The notes beneath the pieces were generated by a model. It did not search any database. It worked only from the letters and a program-made list of their open reading frames with translations, and was not told where the DNA came from. Shown piece after piece: positions 22,001-35,100 of a DNA stretch of 64,000 bases (positions are counted from its first letter, which is position 1; each line of letters opens with the position of its first letter). The stretch covers positions 33,975,852 through 34,039,851 of the forward strand of contig CM034541.1 in assembly GCA_020002185.1 (NCBI GenBank), read 5' to 3'. This DNA is from Paraescarpia echinospica. Lineage: Eukaryota; Annelida; Polychaeta; Sabellida; Siboglinidae. Both the position numbers and the translations under genes were made by a program.

Positions 22001-23056
22001 TCTTGTATTTCGCAAAGATGTGCCTACTTCCAAACTCACTGATCCCATTCTCGTCAACATGTAGCCATTTGTCACAAAGCAATAACAAACATCTCTCTGT
22101 TCTACCTCTATTTACGTGTCCTGTCTTGTCACAAAAATACTGGTGAATAAATGATATATTTTTATAGATTTGCTCGACCAACAAAACCCGACGAGTTATT
22201 TCAACATGGAACCATCAGCTGGATGATATGTTTATGGTAGCTGCGGGTCTGTCCAAAGATATGCTTTAGGCATTTGCATCACAACATACATACTTTAATA
22301 ACCTTCGTACAGGATCTGAGCATCACAGTTTATCCTTGTTCGAGATTTGCTCCCGTTAGTCCCAGCCATATCCATAGGATACACACGAGTATGGTGACAA
22401 CAACATAGCAACAAGTTTTGACGACAGAAAATGAATACAGAACCACATCACCAATAAATGTGATCAATTATCTCTTGATTGTGGGGGGTATTTCAGCGGT
22501 ATTTGCAGAAATATAGTTAGTACAAAGTCACATTAATTTGCTTCCTCAACATTGGGAAAGGTTATGGTTATTTCACCACTGTCACATGCCACCGGTGTCT
22601 GTACAACGAGGGGGTGAGTTACATAGCTCCCTCAGAAAGACGCTTAATTAATGACACATTTCTTCAGGTACGTCAGTATTCGTTGTAAGAAGTTCTCAGT
22701 TATAAGCACACTTTATGTAGTTTTCTGATGTATATATACAGGTGTACATGTATAAATCTATTGGAGGTGACCCAATACAAACCAGGGTTAGTAGGACAGG
22801 ATAAATTACATTACCCCATAAGGGCTAACAGATTTCATAGTCACAGGCCACGCCAAGTATAAGGTACCATCTCTACACAGACTACCAGTAGTTCAAATTC
22901 CCATGCAATAATGGCACACCGATAACTCACTATGCACCAGTATACAAATATAATGCAAATGTTTATCAAATCTGTGGCTAATGTCAGTATGTGCCACATG
23001 TCGATGGTCAAATGATCATGTGACATGGCACTGCATGCTGAGTGGCTGGATGTCCA
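19025..23056 (-). other. Intergenic / probable HMGCR 3' UTR, no gene seen
   Basis: About 4 kb of AT-rich, non-repetitive sequence between the GALK2 and HMGCR stops. Open frames here are short and match nothing I recognise. Much of it may be HMGCR 3' UTR read leftward from 23056. Confidence 0.4.
19793..19798 (-). terminator. Candidate HMGCR poly(A) signal
   Basis: AATAAA on the minus strand about 3.26 kb past the HMGCR stop, with a T/GT-rich stretch about 30-50 bases further along. Other AATAAA hexamers exist in this AT-rich region, so this is one candidate only. Confidence 0.25.
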
Positions 23057-23171
23057 TTATGAGGCTCTGTTTATACATGTTCCCGGTTCATTTGTTTTGC
23101 TGTGTGGTGCCGGTGGAGTCAACGATGGTGGCGGTACCGGAGTGGCATTGGGGTTCATGTTCAGCACAGAC
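23057..23171 (-). CDS. HMGCR: HMGCR coding exon 19 (regulatory Ser, proline-rich tail)
   Basis: Acceptor tactttctag; enters in phase 2, completing an Arg codon so the junction reads HNR-SVLN, parallel to human HNRSKIN. Ser869 corresponds to the AMPK-phosphorylated Ser872. A proline-rich tail follows ([20 protein letters not shown]), ending with TAA at 23059-23057. The tail is longer and unlike the vertebrate C-terminus. Phase and the HNRS match support the exon. Confidence 0.85.
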
Positions 23172-26100
23172 CTAGAAAGTAGAACAGTTAATCATCAACC
23201 TGCCATAGTGCAAACGTTTGGGACAAGTATGACTGTATTTTGTTACTATGTAGGATCGGGCAAGCATTTTGTTATAAAAAATGCCATTTTTGACCCATTA
23301 CAACTTTTTATTCCACCATCGACACTACTTTATTACATGACATTAACTTTGCTTTAATGTGACATATAACGTACATTATTTCCAAAGTTGAGTAAATAGA
23401 TAATAAATATGATTTCCCATGCGTATCTGTAGATCGTAAACGCAATTTGAAAGTCGGCCTAAATAGCAATGACATGCCAACATATTCTCGCCGGTCAGAC
23501 ATGGGTGTAGCAGTGCCGTTTGCTGACATTCCTGTTATTTATTTCGCAATTCCCTAATAATTTTTAACATAACACATACATGTTACAGTATACATAAAAC
23601 ATATTCGATCATGTAAAGTGGGATAACAAACAGCGAAAATAGCACAATGAATGTTTAGCAAAATGTCAGTTAATGACGGGCATCGTGCGCCCCTCACACC
23701 AAAGATCGACTTGTACTAGTGTCCATTGCTAAGGTGGTATGGATCAGTCTATTGTATCCCGATGGGGAGATCTACTTTTAACGGTAAACAAATACTCAAA
23801 TTATTTGAAACAGCGCTAAGCATAGACACTCAGGTAAAATTCGCAAATCTTTCACCTTTTAAGTGTCAGCGTGGTAACAAATGAAATGTAATTTTCATAA
23901 AACAACATTTATTTGTTTCCACATTTAATGCCGAATTGATTGTTAATAAGCACTAGTCGATCTGATGTGAAATGGTGAAGTTATTAGCAAAAGATGACAG
24001 ATACGCATAGACTTGTTACATTCGCATGTGGCCGGCACATTTTTCTTAGTTAGGACAAGTGTTTATCACTGTACAGTCGAACTACCATTCCTCATAAATA
24101 TAACCTTTATTCTGACAAAATATGACTAAAATTGACGTGGGGCGAGGTCTGTGAAGAAACACGATTTACACTTAATTTTTCGACCTGAGCGGAGCATAAC
24201 AACATAGCATCTTAGCACAGACAGCATGTCGCCACGGCCTGTAGATCGTTGATTCATGGGTTGTTTTGGAAGCCTACTGAACTCGTAATTTTTGAGTTAT
24301 CAAAACAAATATTTACATATGAAAAGACAATATATTGACGTTTTTAGTGGTGCAAATTTTATTTCAATATATATAATCGCAAAGGTTGGAGTACAAATTG
24401 AAATAGGTCAATTTCACATTAAATCCGAATACGACAGTTAACAAAAGAAAAATGTTACCAAATAAAAAATTTCTAGTTAAAAATACAGGTTTCAGCCCCC
24501 AAAAACATGGTTTGTCTCTGTGGTCTAATTATAAACAACTAAATGCACTCACCGATTGTGTTTAAGGTGACTTCTCACCAGGTGTCCGGCAGCGAGGGCA
24601 GACATAAGGGAGAGTTCGCTCGCAACCACCGTGGCACAGACGATGCGAGCAAGACAACATGCATTCTCACCCGGATTCTCCTTGTGGGCCCCCCGCACTC
24701 CCAGCATCTGTCAACCAATCACACGCTTTGTCTATATGCACCGATAGACATCACATAACTACATATAAAACTACCATAACGACACTGTAACGTTTAGGTG
24801 GCCAATACATACAGTACATAGTGGCTGTATGTTTCCTCGCACAACAAAAATATTTTTGGTACTGTATGTTTATGAACAGCTAAGAATTTAATTATTTTTA
24901 GATGTCCAAATGGTGTCCAAATACATACCGCCATTACTGTACTTCCTCGATTAAATTTTGTATGTGACATGTTGATTCACTGGAAATATGTATTTAAAAG
25001 ATTGATGATCTTAGATCTGGGTAGTGCTAACAATGTACAAGATTACAAACACAACTAAAATCTAATTGATAAAAATAAGACCAATGAGGCAGACATTTTG
25101 AAATTCAAACGGGTCGTAACACAAAGACACTCACCTCGAGACAAGCGGCCTGTGGTGGCAGCACTGTTCCGCCCCCGATGGTGCCAACCTCTATTGACGG
25201 CATTGTGCAACTGATGTACAGGTCGTCGTTGTTTGGTCCAGTGGCTTCCATCACTGTCATACAGTTGGAACTGCAGACGTTCTGGGCAGGGTCCTGTAAC
25301 AGTAGAATACTGTCCATTAATGGTTCTTTACAGGGTTCTGTAACAGTAGAATACTGTCCACTAATGGTTCTTTACAGGGTTCTGTAACAGTAGAATACTG
25401 TCCACTAATGGTTCTTTACAGGGTCCTGTAACAGTAGAATACTGTCCACTAATGGTTCTTTACAGGGTTCTGTAACAGTAGAATACTGTCCACTAATGGT
25501 TCCTTACAGGGTCCTGTAACAGTAGAATACTGTCCACTAATGGTTCTTTACAGGGTCCTGTAACAGTAGAATACTGTCCACTAATGGTTCTTTACAGGGT
25601 TCTGTAACAGTAGAATACTGTCCACTAATGGTTCCTTACAGGGTCCTGTAACAGTAGAATACTGTCCATTAATGGTTCTTTACAGGGTTCTGTAACAGTA
25701 GAATACTGTCCACTAATGGTTCTTTACAGGGTCCTGTAACAGTAGAATACTGTCCATTAATGGTTCTTTACAGGGTTCTGTAACAGTAGAATACTGTCCA
25801 CTAATGGTTCTTTACAGGGTTCTGTAACAGTAGAATACTGTCCACTAATGGTTCTTTACAGGGTCCTGTAACAGTAGAATACTGTCCACTAATGGTTCTT
25901 TACAGGGTTCTGTAACAGTAGAATACTGTCCACTAATGGTTCTTTACAGGGTCCTGTAACAGTAGAATACTGTCCACTAATGGTTCTTTACAGGGTCCTG
26001 TAACAGTAGAATACTGTCCACTAATGGTTCTTTACAGGGTTCTGTAACAGTAGAATACTGTCCACTAATGGTTCCTTACAGGGTCCTGTAACAGTAGAAT

Positions 26101-29100
26101 ACTGTCCACTAATGGTTCTTTACAGGGTTCTGTAACAGTAGAATACTGTCCACTAATGGTTCTTTACAGGGTTCTGTAACAGTAGAATACTGTCCACTAA
26201 TGGTTCATTACAGGGTCCTGTAACAGTAGAATACTGTTCACTAATGGTTCATTACAGGGTCCTGTAACAGTAGCATACTGTTCACTAATGGTTCTTTACA
26301 GGGTCCTGTAACAGTAGAATACTGTCCATTAATGGTTCTTTACAGGGTTCTGTAACAGTAGAATACTGTCCACTAATGGTTCTTTACAGGGTTCTGTAAC
26401 AGTAGAATAATGTCCACTAATGGTTCTTTACAGGGTCCTGTAACAGTAGAATACTGTCCACTAATGGTTCTTTACAGGGTTTTGTAACAGTAGAATACTG
26501 TCCACTAATGGTTCTTTACAGGGTCCTGTAACAGTAGAATACTGTCCACTAATGGTTCTTTACAGGGTCCTGTAACAGTAGAATACTGTCCACTAATGGT
26601 TCTTTACAGGGTTCTGTAACAGTAGAATACTGTCCACTAATGGTTCCTTACAGGGTCCTGTAACAGTAGAATACTGTCCACTAATGGTTCTTTACAGGGT
26701 TCTGTAACAGTAGAATACTGTCCACTAATGGTTCTTTACAGGGTTCTGTAACAGTAGAATACTGTCCACTAATGGTTCATTACAGGGTCCTGTAACAGTA
26801 GAATACTGTTCACTAATGGTTCTTTACAGGGTCCTGTAACAGTAGAATACTGTCCACTAATGGTTCTTTACAGGGTTCTGTAACAGTAGAATACGGTCCA
26901 CTAATGGTTCTTTACAGGGTTCTGTAACAGTAGAATACTGTCCACTAATGGTTCTTTACAGGGTTCTGTAACAGTAGAATACTGTCCACTAATGGTTCTT
27001 TACAGGGTTCTGTAACAGTAGAATACTGTCCACTAATGGTTCCTTACAGGGTCCTGTAACAGTAGAATACTGTCCACTAATGGTTCTTTACAGGGTTCTG
27101 TAACAGTAGAATACTGTTCACTAATGGTTCTTTACAGGGTCCTGTAACAGTGGAATACTGTCCACTAATGGTTCTTTACAGGGTCCTGTAACAGTAGAAT
27201 ACTGTCCACTAATGGTTCTTTACAGGGTTCTGTAACAGTAGAATACGGTCCACTAATGGTTCTTTACAGGGTTCTGTAACAGTAGAATATTGTCCACTAA
27301 TGGTTCTTTATGTCCTGTAACAGTAGAATACTGTCCACTAATAGTTCTATACAGGGTTCTGTAACAGTAGAATACTGTCCACTAATGGTCCTTTACAGGG
27401 TTCTGTAGCAGTAGAATATTGTCCACTAATGGTCCTTTATAAGGTTATGTAACAGTATAATACTGTCCACTAATGGTCCTTTACAGGGTTCTGTAACAGT
27501 AGAATACTGTCCACTAATGGTTCTTTACAGGGTTCTGTAACAATATAATACACTCCACTAATGGTCCTTTACAGGGTCCTGTAACAGTAGAATACTGTCC
27601 ACTAATGGTCTTTTACAGGGTCCTGTAACAGTAAAATACTGTCCACTAATGCTCCTTTACAGGGTTCTGTAACAGCAGAATACTGTCCACTAATGGTCCT
27701 TTATAAGGTTATGTAACAGTAGAATACTGTCCACTAATGGTCCTTTACAGGGTTCTGTAACAGTAGAATACTGTCCACTAATGGTTCTTTACAGGGTTCT
27801 GTAACAATATAATACTCTCCACTAATGGTCCTTTACAGGGTCCTGTAACAGTAAAATAATGTCCACTAATGGTCTTTTACAGGGTCCTGTAACAGTAAAA
27901 TACTGTCCACTAATGGTCCTTTACAGGGTCCTGTAACAGTAAAATACTGTCCACTAATGGTCCTTTACAGGGTTCTGTAACAGTAGAATACTGTCCACTA
28001 ATGGTTCTTTACGGGGTTTTGTAACAATAGAATACTCTCCATTAATGGTCCTTTACAGGGTTCTATAACAGTAGAATACTGTCCACTAATGGTTCTTTAC
28101 AGGGTTTTGTAACAACAGAATACTCTCCACTAATGGTCCTTTACAGGGTCCTGTAACAGCAGAATACTGTCCACTGGTCCTTTATAGGTTCTCACATGCC
28201 AGCTAATAGCACCACCAAAAACTTCAAAGTGCCTACGCATTAACAACTAAATCAAACCATCAATGGCTAAAACAAACAAAACTGGTTTCATTGGGGTTGT
28301 TTCATTTGGTGCCATGTACTGATGCATCGTTCCTAACAAACAGTTTATCCTACTACATTAGTTCATAACGGTGGTGATGAAAGTGGAATAAATAAATCCC
28401 ATTCTGCTATAATCATGTCAGGGTGTGCACACACACATGCATGCATGTATGTGTGACGGTTACTGCGTGATGGACAAGGACATTGTTACGTGTATCCACA
28501 GTTGATGTAATTCAACTTTCAGGGGCACAAACAAGTTATTAAGCAATACTAATAACTCAACAACTTCACTGACTGTGATATCAAATCTGCACAAATATTT
28601 CAACGGACGCCACAAAATGATGCCTACACCTAAATTATCACAAACAGAAACTGAATACAAAGAACGTAGAGAGTGTTATGTTGGGTGTACGTCACCTGTC
28701 CAGTGGCTATGTAGATGGCGGTGACAGTGTTTGCGGCGTGTGCGTTGAAGCCGCCTATACTGCCAGCCATGGCCGATCCCATTAAGTTCTTACTGATGTT
28801 TAGGTCCACCAGTGCAGCGACAGTGGTCTTGAGGGTCGACGTGACGATGCTGGCAGGAACGACGGCGTCACACACCACCGACTTACCACGCCCTTCAAGC
28901 CTGTGCAACGTACACACATTACATTAACTGATGACAATATATTTTAATATTCTAGCTGAGTTTACTGACTGGTTAATAATAAACATTCTTTATTCACGAT
29001 AACCTTATAAAATGTACATTTTATCTCCCCAAGCCTTGTGGGTTAAAAATATAAATGTACAAGTAAAATTATATACTACCACTAAAATAAAAAATTACAT

Positions 29101-32100
29101 AAAAGAGTATATTATAAAATGCAGTAAAGATATATTTAAAACATATCAAAAAGATGACATTAAAAAAATTATAACTACAAAAAAGGATTTTTATAAAATG
29201 TATAGCATATCAATAAATAACCTATACACATTTTTTTAATGTTAAAATGCTCCAAGTGAGAACTGAGACATACCAGTTAATGGCGCAGGGCTTCTTGTCT
29301 GTACAGAAATTTCCGCTCAAACTGAGAATCTCCATGTCTGGGAACTGGTTGTCTACGAGGAAGTTTAGGGCCTTCTCTGCACCCTGAAACAAAACCTGGG
29401 TTACACAGCGAACTAATATTAAGTGACACGGGCCTGTCCTGCACGTAGGCCAAAAATAGCTGTCTAAGTCATGTCCCTTCAATGTTGTGACCTTGGAAGA
29501 AATGCACACATTATAATCTTACCTTTCAATGTTTTTAGTTTCCTCGACAAACAGTCCAAAATTAATATAAAAAACATGTATTTACGAACCCTCAGATAAA
29601 AAGCCAATCGACAACATGAAACTAAATCACCTTGTTTCTCAAAATGTCATTTTTTTAAAGTTTGCTTCAATTTTAGTAATTAAAAGAAAACTACTGAACA
29701 ACAAATGAGGTATAATTTTAAGGCTTATGACCTGTGGAATCCCAAGAGATAAAAAAAACTCCATTTCATAATTTTCCAACCCACGTTGCTGTGGCAAAAG
29801 TGACATATTTATTGAGAAGACGTACCTTGGAGACCATGTTCATGCCCATGGCGTCACCCGTGAACACAACGAAGCGGATGTAGAGGTTTCTTGCCGACTG
29901 AACAATGTGAACTTTCTGCAACTTTGCAAATCTACAACCAACAGCAGAGTAAAAAATAATAAAAATGTCAGCTGTCTGAAAACATGCAGTACAGCAACAT
30001 AATTATTTTTTGGAAAATGGTACAAATATTATTTTATGTAGGAATGTGGTGTGGTCTGCATGCGCGCGTGTGTGTTTGTATGTATGTATGCGTGTGTGTG
30101 TGTGTGTATGTATGCATGTGTGGGTGTGTGTGTATGTGCGTGTGTGCGTGCGCGTGCGCGTGTGTGTATGCATGTGTGTATGTATGCGTGTGTGTGTGTA
30201 TGTATGCATGTGTGGGTGTGTATGTGCGTGTGTGTGCGTGTGTGTATGCATGTGTGTATGTATGCGTGTGTGTGTCTGTATGTGTGCGTGTGTGCGTGTG
30301 TGTGTGCTTGTATGTATGTGCATGCGTATGTGCGTGTGTGTGTGTGTGTATGTGTTTGTGTGTGTGTGTGGGTGTGTGTGTGTGTGTATGCGTGTGTGTG
30401 TATGCGTGTATGCGCATGTGTGTGTACAGGTTTCTCACTGATTGCGCAATCTGAACTTTCTGCAGCTTTGCAAATCTACAACCAACAGCAGAGTAAAAAA
30501 CAGCATCATACTGACTGTATGTACTGGACACCTGAGAAAAAGTTAATTCACAGCTGTCTGAAAACATACGATACAAAAAAATTTGGGTGTCTGGAAACAG
30601 TCATGATGGACTGCATGTATCAGCACACATAAAATTAATAGGTGTCCGCAAACACACAGTACAGAAAAAGAATTATTCTTGTAGATTTTTATGGTGTCCG
30701 AATACATTGAGTTATATGGTACATATTTTATTTTGTCTATGAATATGGTGTGGTGTGTGAGTTCATGTGTGCATGCGTTCGTGTGTACACAGTGTGCGAG
30801 TATGTGGTGTGGTGTGGTGTTCATGAGATTGTGTGTACGCAGTGTGCGAGTATGTGGAATGTGAGTGTGCATGTGCGCTTGGATTATGATTCTATGTGGA
30901 AGACGCTGGAAGAAGAAAGCACTAAGATGTAGTACGCACCGACTAGTGCTGTTGAATTCCTCCTGTACTAGGGCGAAGTTGTCCAGATCTTCCATCCACA
31001 ACTTCACCTCACTGGCCCTCTGCGCCGTCTGGAAGCGCACCACCGGTGCACGCGTCATGCCATTCGCCGTCAGACAACTGTGAACACCACCGGACGACTG
31101 AAACACCACAATATCATCTTTGTAACCATTACCACAATAACATCATCCTTTTTCCGAGGACCACATTGGAAACAAGTGTTTGCCCTCTCTTGTGTCATTA
31201 TAATATGGTATTTATTTTATGTATTTACACGTTTACATTTTTACACTGAATAAATCAATCAATCCTTGTACACAAACTTTGTACTAACACCACAATAACA
31301 TCATCTTTGTACACCAGTGTTCAAAATTATGGCATTTGAATCGGCGGCAACTGATTCTAAATGTGTTCCGCTGAATCAGTTTGTTAAAATGCTGAAGTTA
31401 TGAGCCAGACCTGCCGACTCATCTCCATTTGGTGGCCATATGTACAGCACAGTTCATCAGAGAGTTTACATCCAACTCCGAGAAAGATCACCTCAAGGTC
31501 AGTTACTGAAAAACCGTGACTTTGGTCTAATACGGATCATTAGTTAGTCCAGTCTTATTGTGAAAACAGCAGAAACAAATGCCAGATACAACTGGATGAT
31601 TACAAACTTCTGTATACAGTATCACAACAGCACTTTTCTGCAGAAAATACAATAAAATGTTTATTTAGGTAACGTGTTAAAATAAAAAATAATTATGAAT
31701 TCCTCCTATACTAAGGCGAGGTTGGAAAAGGCATCTTTCGAGAAAACAAAAGGTCACCATGTGATACTTACTGAAAGTGCTCGGCATCCTCTATTTGTGC
31801 TGGCAATTAGACAGCCTTCAGTCGTTGCCATGGGAACGTAATATGTCTTCCCATCAAGCAACAGTGGTCCGGCAAAGCCAACGGGAACAGGGACATAGCC
31901 AAGGACATTTTCACAGCAAGCTCCCTCGACCTACAACACAAGGTGTCCTGGTTAGGGATAGGTTTAGCATGTGAAAACACATTCAGAGAAAACCACTGGC
32001 TTGATAATGTTGACTGTAGATGCAAATGGTTGGATAGTATCAACACTTTCAGGTGTATAGGCCCAAACAACCATTTAACATGAATGCTTCAGTACTAAAA

Positions 32101-35100
32101 CGTAGAGTTTATAAAGATTTCTTTGGAAGGAAACAAATTTATTAGCACCCCAAAGAGTAAATTGGAATGATGATAAAGTATGACATTCAAATGCACTGGG
32201 GGTATTTCACTTACGTATTTGTAGTCGTAGTTTGTGTACGGTAGTTTCTGAAGTGCTGAGTCGGCAGGTAGTGATTTTGATAACATCTGCCTCCTACAAG
32301 ATAATAAACACATTCACGGGTTAATCTGATGGTTTCAAAACCTTTATCTGACTTAAAGTCAAGTATAATTGGATTTTGCAAGTTTAGTTATCTGCTTTCG
32401 GCACCCTCATCAGCATTATACTGAACCACCCTCGGTCGTCATGTGACGTTGTTGGTGACCAGCGATAAACAGGAACACTGGCTAAAATCTTCCCGCGATA
32501 TTCTTGAAACTGGTGACAACCACCAACAATGTCGCATGACGACCAAGAATGACTCAGTATCACTCTGATGTAGACATCGTGAGGGCGTTGAAAACTCTGT
32601 TTGAGCCACTAAGGATTCAGACAAATAACTGAACTTTTAAAGTATGAATCTAACTAAATCCAGAAGCAATCTACATGGTGAACTATAAATTTACTATTAG
32701 CAACATCTTACACCTGTCCCTGGAATATGGCTATGACTACTCAACAACTCAATACAGCAACCAGTTCATGTGACACTTGATCACTACAGACAGACACATA
32801 GTATTGTTTGCTAGAAACACATTGTTCTTACCATAACAAAAACTCATTATTTAGATCACGTCTCCATTCTAATTTTTCGACACGCCTAAACTAACAAGCG
32901 ATCTATTTCTGCATCTGTGCCTTTCATCTACCACTGCAACTTATACGAGTGAGTGCTCCACTGCATTACACCTTCTAGAATGACTAAATGACTCGTATTG
33001 AACCACCAACCTGATGGAGATGCCACGCACATGGTTACCCAGGATGGCCTCCAGTTTGTACGCTGGGATGTGCTTTGTCTTTACTAGTTGGATGATTTCA
33101 TTATCAGTGAGTACACTCGGGCCAGCCTGGCAGAAACACAAGAAACATGTCACTTTCACAACATGTATATGTATACACACTGCTTGTTGTCGTTGAAATA
33201 CCAACCAATAAACGTTCACATGTAAAGGTGAAACAAAGTTGTCAGTGATTGATTTATGAAGCATAACATCATTAACTTAGATTTTTGCCAAAATCAAATA
33301 ATTCAGAGAATTGGAGCATTTTAAATGATCTGAAACACCCTACTGGCTACCAGCTAACAAATAAAATCATTGTGTAATCTGTTTAAATATTAGACCTTTC
33401 ATATTTAGTTTGTTTAATATATAACCTTATCAATCTATACTTAAAATAAATAAACAATAAATAATACCTCTTTATTCAAGAGAAATGTCACAATCTGCTG
33501 CATTTCATACACAAAAACAAATAAGTCTGATTTCTCATAACTGTTTTAAAATAATGTTTTCAGATTCTCATACAACTGTTTGACCAGTCTCGGCTGTGTG
33601 TCATTGAGACAAGTTTGAGCATGAGAAGTGCATTGGTTAACGTAACACACCTCAGACCGCAGCGTTGCGACACATTCATCTAACGTGCGTGCAACAACAG
33701 GCATGTTGTCTTGTGGCTCGGCGTCCGACGTCTGCGTTTCCACAGAAACGGTTTCGACCAATCGGGTGGCCCGAGGCAACTCATCGTCATTCTCGCTACT
33801 ACTGTCTGACTCATCGCCGATGGTGAAAGCTGCCTTGCTGTCCTCCTTCTTTGGGACAGCGGCACTCACTTCATTGTCTTCTGCTGTGTACAAGTCAAGT
33901 TATCATGTTACCCCACTTTACTACAGATCAAGTACTTCTAGTACAACACCCCAGTACTTCAGGTTTAACAAATGAGGATCATATTTGAAACAAGTGTACA
34001 TTTATCCTTTTATCATTATTTTATGCGTGACACTGTTTTTGACTGATTTCTGTGTACATAATTTTTATGGAATAAACTTAATATCAAAATATCAAGTCTA
34101 TATGTGAAATATTTTTAAGCAATAAACATTGATGTGTACCAAGATGGATGTATAAGCTATCCTTTATGGTATCATCCCTTTTTCCCACCAAGTGCTATCT
34201 ATACAGCTTTACCACTATACAAATTGGTGTTACTATGCAAATACACCAGACCACTCAGACCATATCTTATTGTCTCACTCAGTGGACAAGGTTTACTGGT
34301 ACTTACAAAGATTAAAGGTAGAATGTCAGCTACTGAGAAAGCATGCTTGCACATGTTGAGCATAATTCTAGAAAAAAAATGCTGCTGTCCGGGTGATGCT
34401 CAAAGTTACCGGGGTTAATGCAACATAGAAATACCACAAAAATCAAACTTCGCATCTTGAAAAAAAATGCAGAAACTGCAAAACCTGATGTTTCACATCT
34501 GGAAAAAAACCAACCCAACCTTTATCCTAAATATGAATATATCAATGACATTTACCTGTGGGAAGAATAAACGACTTCCAACTGCACCTATCTATCTTCC
34601 AAGTATCATATCCACTGTCAATACTATATACCCAGCGTCCGAGCATGGTTAGTTTTCACTCTCAAGGTATATCACATCAACTGATGCTCGTCGCTGGCCC
34701 ATCCAATAAATAGCTACACCTTTCAACCAATGAGCATTACCCCGGGACTGACGGGTTAGCTAACACTGATAGCACAAGGTGAGAAACCTTCAAGAGGTAT
34801 CTTTATCCAATCAATATCACATCTTATCATAACTTCCGACTCTTCACCGATACTCTAAATCAGGACAAGGTGATTAGAAGAACGCTGTATCAGCTTAAAC
34901 AATGTTTATCAATAACTGATCAGTCAACAACTGAAGAACTGAACAAATGATCCACTTTGAAACCATCTTTCAATGTCATCATTATAATTCTGCTTAACTT
35001 TCAGCAACCTGCACAAAATGTCTGGTGTATTTAGTTGGAAAGTTGTTTATATTTTGAAACCATGTCAACAGAATTTGGTTAGGATGACAATGTCAAGCGT

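Noticed and set aside
23025..23357. 110-codon + strand frame with [16 protein letters not shown]
   Set aside because: Antisense of HMGCR exon 19; the glycines reflect its proline codons.
25294..28195. CRISPR array
   Set aside because: Units are contiguous and nearly identical without unique spacers, in an animal intron; a minisatellite.
30003..30632. Histidine/threonine or cysteine/valine repeat protein
   Set aside because: TG/CA microsatellite read in frame.
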